37,684 bases of DNA from Actinomycetota bacterium (GTDB taxonomy: Bacteria > Actinomycetota > Acidimicrobiia > IMCC26256 > JAENVU01). The stretch is from positions 1 through 37,684 of the forward strand of contig VGBT01000023.1 of the NCBI GenBank assembly GCA_016870395.1, given 5' to 3'. Within the stretch, counting starts at the first letter, position 1; every line of letters starts with the position of its first letter. Position numbers and translations under genes: made by a program. Below, in pieces: positions 35,474-37,684 of the stretch. The notes beneath the pieces are model-generated. The model saw nothing but the letters and a program-made list of their open reading frames with translations, did no database searches and was not told where the DNA came from.

Positions 35474-37684
35474 TTCGCGTCCGCCCAGGTGGCACCGAAC
35501 CCGAGGTCGACCAAGAGCGGCACCGCCAGCTCCGTGACGGACTCCATCACCTCGCGCACGACCGGCTCGACACGCGCACGCTCGCCGAGCGGGACTTCGA
35601 GCACGAGCTCGTCGTGCACCGTGAGGATCACGCGGCTCTCGAAGCCGCCGCCGGCGAGCGCGCGGTCGAGGTCGACCATCGCGAGCTTGAAGATGTCGGC
35701 GGCCGAGCCCTGTACCGGCGCGTTCTGTGCCATCCGCTCCCCCATCTGGCGGATGCGGAAGTTGTCGGACGCGAGCTCGGTGATCTGGCGCCGGCGGCCG
35801 AGGATCGTGGTGGTGTAGCCGCGCGCCTTCGCCTCCGCGACCGTGCGCTGCATGTACTCGTGCACGTTCGGGAACGACGCGAAGTAGTCGTCGAGGATCT
35901 CGCGGGCCTGATCGGTAGGGATGTCGAGGCGTTGGCCGAGCCCGTAGGCCTCCATGCCGTAGGCGAGCCCGTAGTTGACGACCTTCGCGAAGCGCCGCTG
36001 GAACGCGTCGACCTTCTCCTCGGGCGTGTCGAAGACCTTCGCGGCCGTCACTGTGTGCACGTCGGCGCCTCGCGCGAACGCGTCGATGAGACCGGGGTCC
36101 TCCGCCAAGTGGGCAAGGACGCGCAGCTCGATCTGCGAGTAGTCGGCGGTCAGAAGGCCCGAGCCGTCCTCCGCCACGAACGCCCGGCGCATCTCGCGCC
36201 CTTCGGCTGTGCGCACCGGGATGTTCTGGAGGTTCGGTGTCTCGCTCGAGATCCTGCCGGTGGTGGTGGCGAGCTGGTTGAACGTCGCGTGGATGCGACC
36301 GTCGGCCTCGATCAGAGGCGGGAGCGCGTCGGCATAGGTGCTCCGCAGCTTCTCCACCTCGCGGTACTTGAGGAGGTCGTCGAGGATCGGGTGCGGTGTT
36401 TGCGCCGCCATCTTCTGCAGCGAGTCGGCGTCTGTGGACGGTCCGGTCTTCGTGCGCTTGACCGGCGTGAGCCCGAGCTTGTCGAAAAGCACCGCGCGCA
36501 GCTGGGGCACCGAGTTCACGACGAACGGCTCACCCGCGTGCGCGTGGATCTGTCCGACGAGCCGGTCGCACTCTGCTTGCAGGTCGGAACGCAGGCCGTC
36601 GAGGAACGCGCGGTCGATTTCGACACCCGCGTCCTCCATGCGCGCCAGGACCGGCACAAGTGGCCGCTCGACCCGCTCGTACAGGTCCGTGAGCTCGCGG
36701 GCTGCGAGCGCCTCCTCGAGGGACGCGGCCAGCCGAAGAACCGCGATCGCGCGCCGGGCCGCGTCGTCGGCGATCGAGTCGCCGTCGAGATCCAGCGTCC
36801 CCTCCTCCCGGTCGGGGGAGCGCAGCTCGAGCGACAGGAACCGCGCCGCCAGGTCCTCCAGGTCGTACGGCGCTGCGCCGGGGTCCAGGAGGTAGGCCAT
36901 CACCGCGGTGTCGACGGCGAGCGTTGCCACCTCCACGCCGGCCGCTCGCGAAAGACCGTGCATGAGCTCCTTCGCACCGTGGGCGACGAGCGGGGGGCCA
37001 CCGTCGCCCACGAGCGCGCCGAGCCCATACGCGATCTTCGACTCACCGAGCAGGTCGCCGGCGAGGTAGGCGGCGTCGTCTCCGGAGGCGACGCCGAGCC
37101 CGAGCAAGAGGCTGCGGCCCGGCACGCCCGACCAGACCGGCTCGACTGCGACGGGCTCCGACGCCTTGGCCAGCGCGCCGAGCCGCTTCGCCGCGGCCGC
37201 GGCATCGCGCAACACCGCCACCTCGACGTCGAGCGTCTCACCCTCTGGGGCGGTGGCCGCTTCGGCTCCCAGGGCCTCGAGCAGGCGCGGATGGAGGGTG
37301 CGGAACTCGAGCTGCCCAAACAGCTCCCGCACGACCTCGGGGTCCCAGCCTCCAATGCGCAGGGCGTCGAGGTCGACGTCGAGCTTCAGATCGGTACGCA
37401 GGACCGACATCTCGCGGTTGTGGAAGACCTGGTCGCGCCACTCGCCGAGGTTCTGTCGCTGCTTCGGCGGCAGGTCGTCGAGGTGCTCGAAAACGCCCTC
37501 CAGGGCGCCGTAGGCCGAGATCAGCTTCGCGGCGGTCTTCTCGCCGATTCCCGGAACGCCGGGCAGGTTGTCGCTCGTGTCCCCGCGCAGTGCCGCGTAG
37601 TCGGGGTACTGCGCGGGGGTCACGCCGCAGCGCTCGAAGATGCCCGCTTCGTCGTAGAGGGCGTAGTCGGAGACGCCCCGCTTG
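35470..37684 (-). CDS. polA: DNA polymerase I (5'-truncated by the window edge)
   Basis: About 737 residues are visible; the N-terminal start of the 5'-3' exonuclease lies beyond 37684. The first visible part includes ALRGDTSDNLPGVPGIGEKTA, the metal-binding aspartate and helix-hairpin-helix of the 5'-nuclease. The following region corresponds to the 3'-5' exonuclease fold but lacks the DxE motif of proofreading enzymes (WSGVPGRSLLLGLGVA stands in its place), so proofreading is probably lost. The polymerase domain has motif A DYSQIELRVLAHL, motif B RRFAKVVNYGLAYGM and motif C LTVHDELVLEVP. It fills gaps in repair, matching the excision-repair genes nearby. The TGA overlaps the start of the acyltransferase gene. 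Confidence 0.96.
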   Translation of the reverse strand, partial: KRGVSDYALYDEAGIFERCGVTPAQYPDYAALRGDTSDNLPGVPGIGEKTAAKLISAYGALEGVFEHLDDLPPKQRQNLGEWRDQVFHNREMSVLRTDLKLDVDLDALRIGGWDPEVVRELFGQLEFRTLHPRLLEALGAEAATAPEGETLDVEVAVLRDAAAAAKRLGALAKASEPVAVEPVWSGVPGRSLLLGLGVASGDDAAYLAGDLLGESKIAYGLGALVGDGGPPLVAHGAKELMHGLSRAAGVEVATLAVDTAVMAYLLDPGAAPYDLEDLAARFLSLELRSPDREEGTLDLDGDSIADDAARRAIAVLRLAASLEEALAARELTDLYERVERPLVPVLARMEDAGVEIDRAFLDGLRSDLQAECDRLVGQIHAHAGEPFVVNSVPQLRAVLFDKLGLTPVKRTKTGPSTDADSLQKMAAQTPHPILDDLLKYREVEKLRSTYADALPPLIEADGRIHATFNQLATTTGRISSETPNLQNIPVRTAEGREMRRAFVAEDGSGLLTADYSQIELRVLAHLAEDPGLIDAFARGADVHTVTAAKVFDTPEEKVDAFQRRFAKVVNYGLAYGMEAYGLGQRLDIPTDQAREILDDYFASFPNVHEYMQRTVAEAKARGYTTTILGRRRQITELASDNFRIRQMGERMAQNAPVQGSAADIFKLAMVDLDRALAGGGFESRVILTVHDELVLEVPLGERARVEPVVREVMESVTELAVPLLVDLGFGATWADAK

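Noticed and set aside
33380-35818. An 812-codon open frame on the plus strand
   Set aside because: It is the shadow of the acyltransferase and polA genes; the Arg/His/Asp-rich product has no domain.

Overview
This is a high-GC actinobacterial chromosome segment. Two conserved actinobacterial gene groups are visible, both read on the minus strand: polA, rpsA, coaE, uvrB, uvrA, and uvrC, rapZ, yvcK, gapA, pgk, tpiA, secG. The class Acidimicrobiia is my best guess, from the style of the accessory genes. That is inference and no marker gene in the window proves it.

Positions 1-3570 look like an accessory island. It holds the end of an IS3-type transposase gene, a luciferase-like flavin oxidoreductase, about 950 bases with no supported gene, and a large serine recombinase whose 3' end runs into the 3' half of a tRNA-Leu(GAG) gene. 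Positions 3570-4210 are a scar: a decayed electron-transfer-flavoprotein remnant and a cluster of dyad-symmetric repeats.

Positions 4210-17118 form one long minus-strand run. Read in the direction of transcription it is uvrC, rapZ, yvcK, gapA, pgk, tpiA, secG, oppA, oppB, oppC, oppD, oppF. Many junctions are stop/start overlaps (ATGA or GTGA). The run joins excision repair, cell-envelope/carbon regulation (rapZ, yvcK), lower glycolysis, protein export and a complete peptide ABC importer. The usual whiA gene between yvcK and gapA is missing. nadA (quinolinate synthase) is divergent from uvrC and converges on a broken sugar-transferase gene.

Positions 18909-27239 carry a methyltransferase, uvrA (with a perfect LexA-type box upstream), uvrB, a DUF559 nuclease-like gene bracketed by two copies of a roughly 46-base palindrome, a membrane protein and coaE. 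A two-component pair (histidine kinase and NarL-type regulator) sits on the plus strand at 27255-29629, followed by rpsA and a second methyltransferase on the minus strand.

Positions 31935-33365 are again accessory: a CsrA-like gene broken by a one-base frameshift, a membrane-anchored pentapeptide-repeat protein, and a probably truncated membrane protein. The latter is coupled to a large acyltransferase/SGNH gene, which in turn overlaps the end of polA. polA runs off the right edge.
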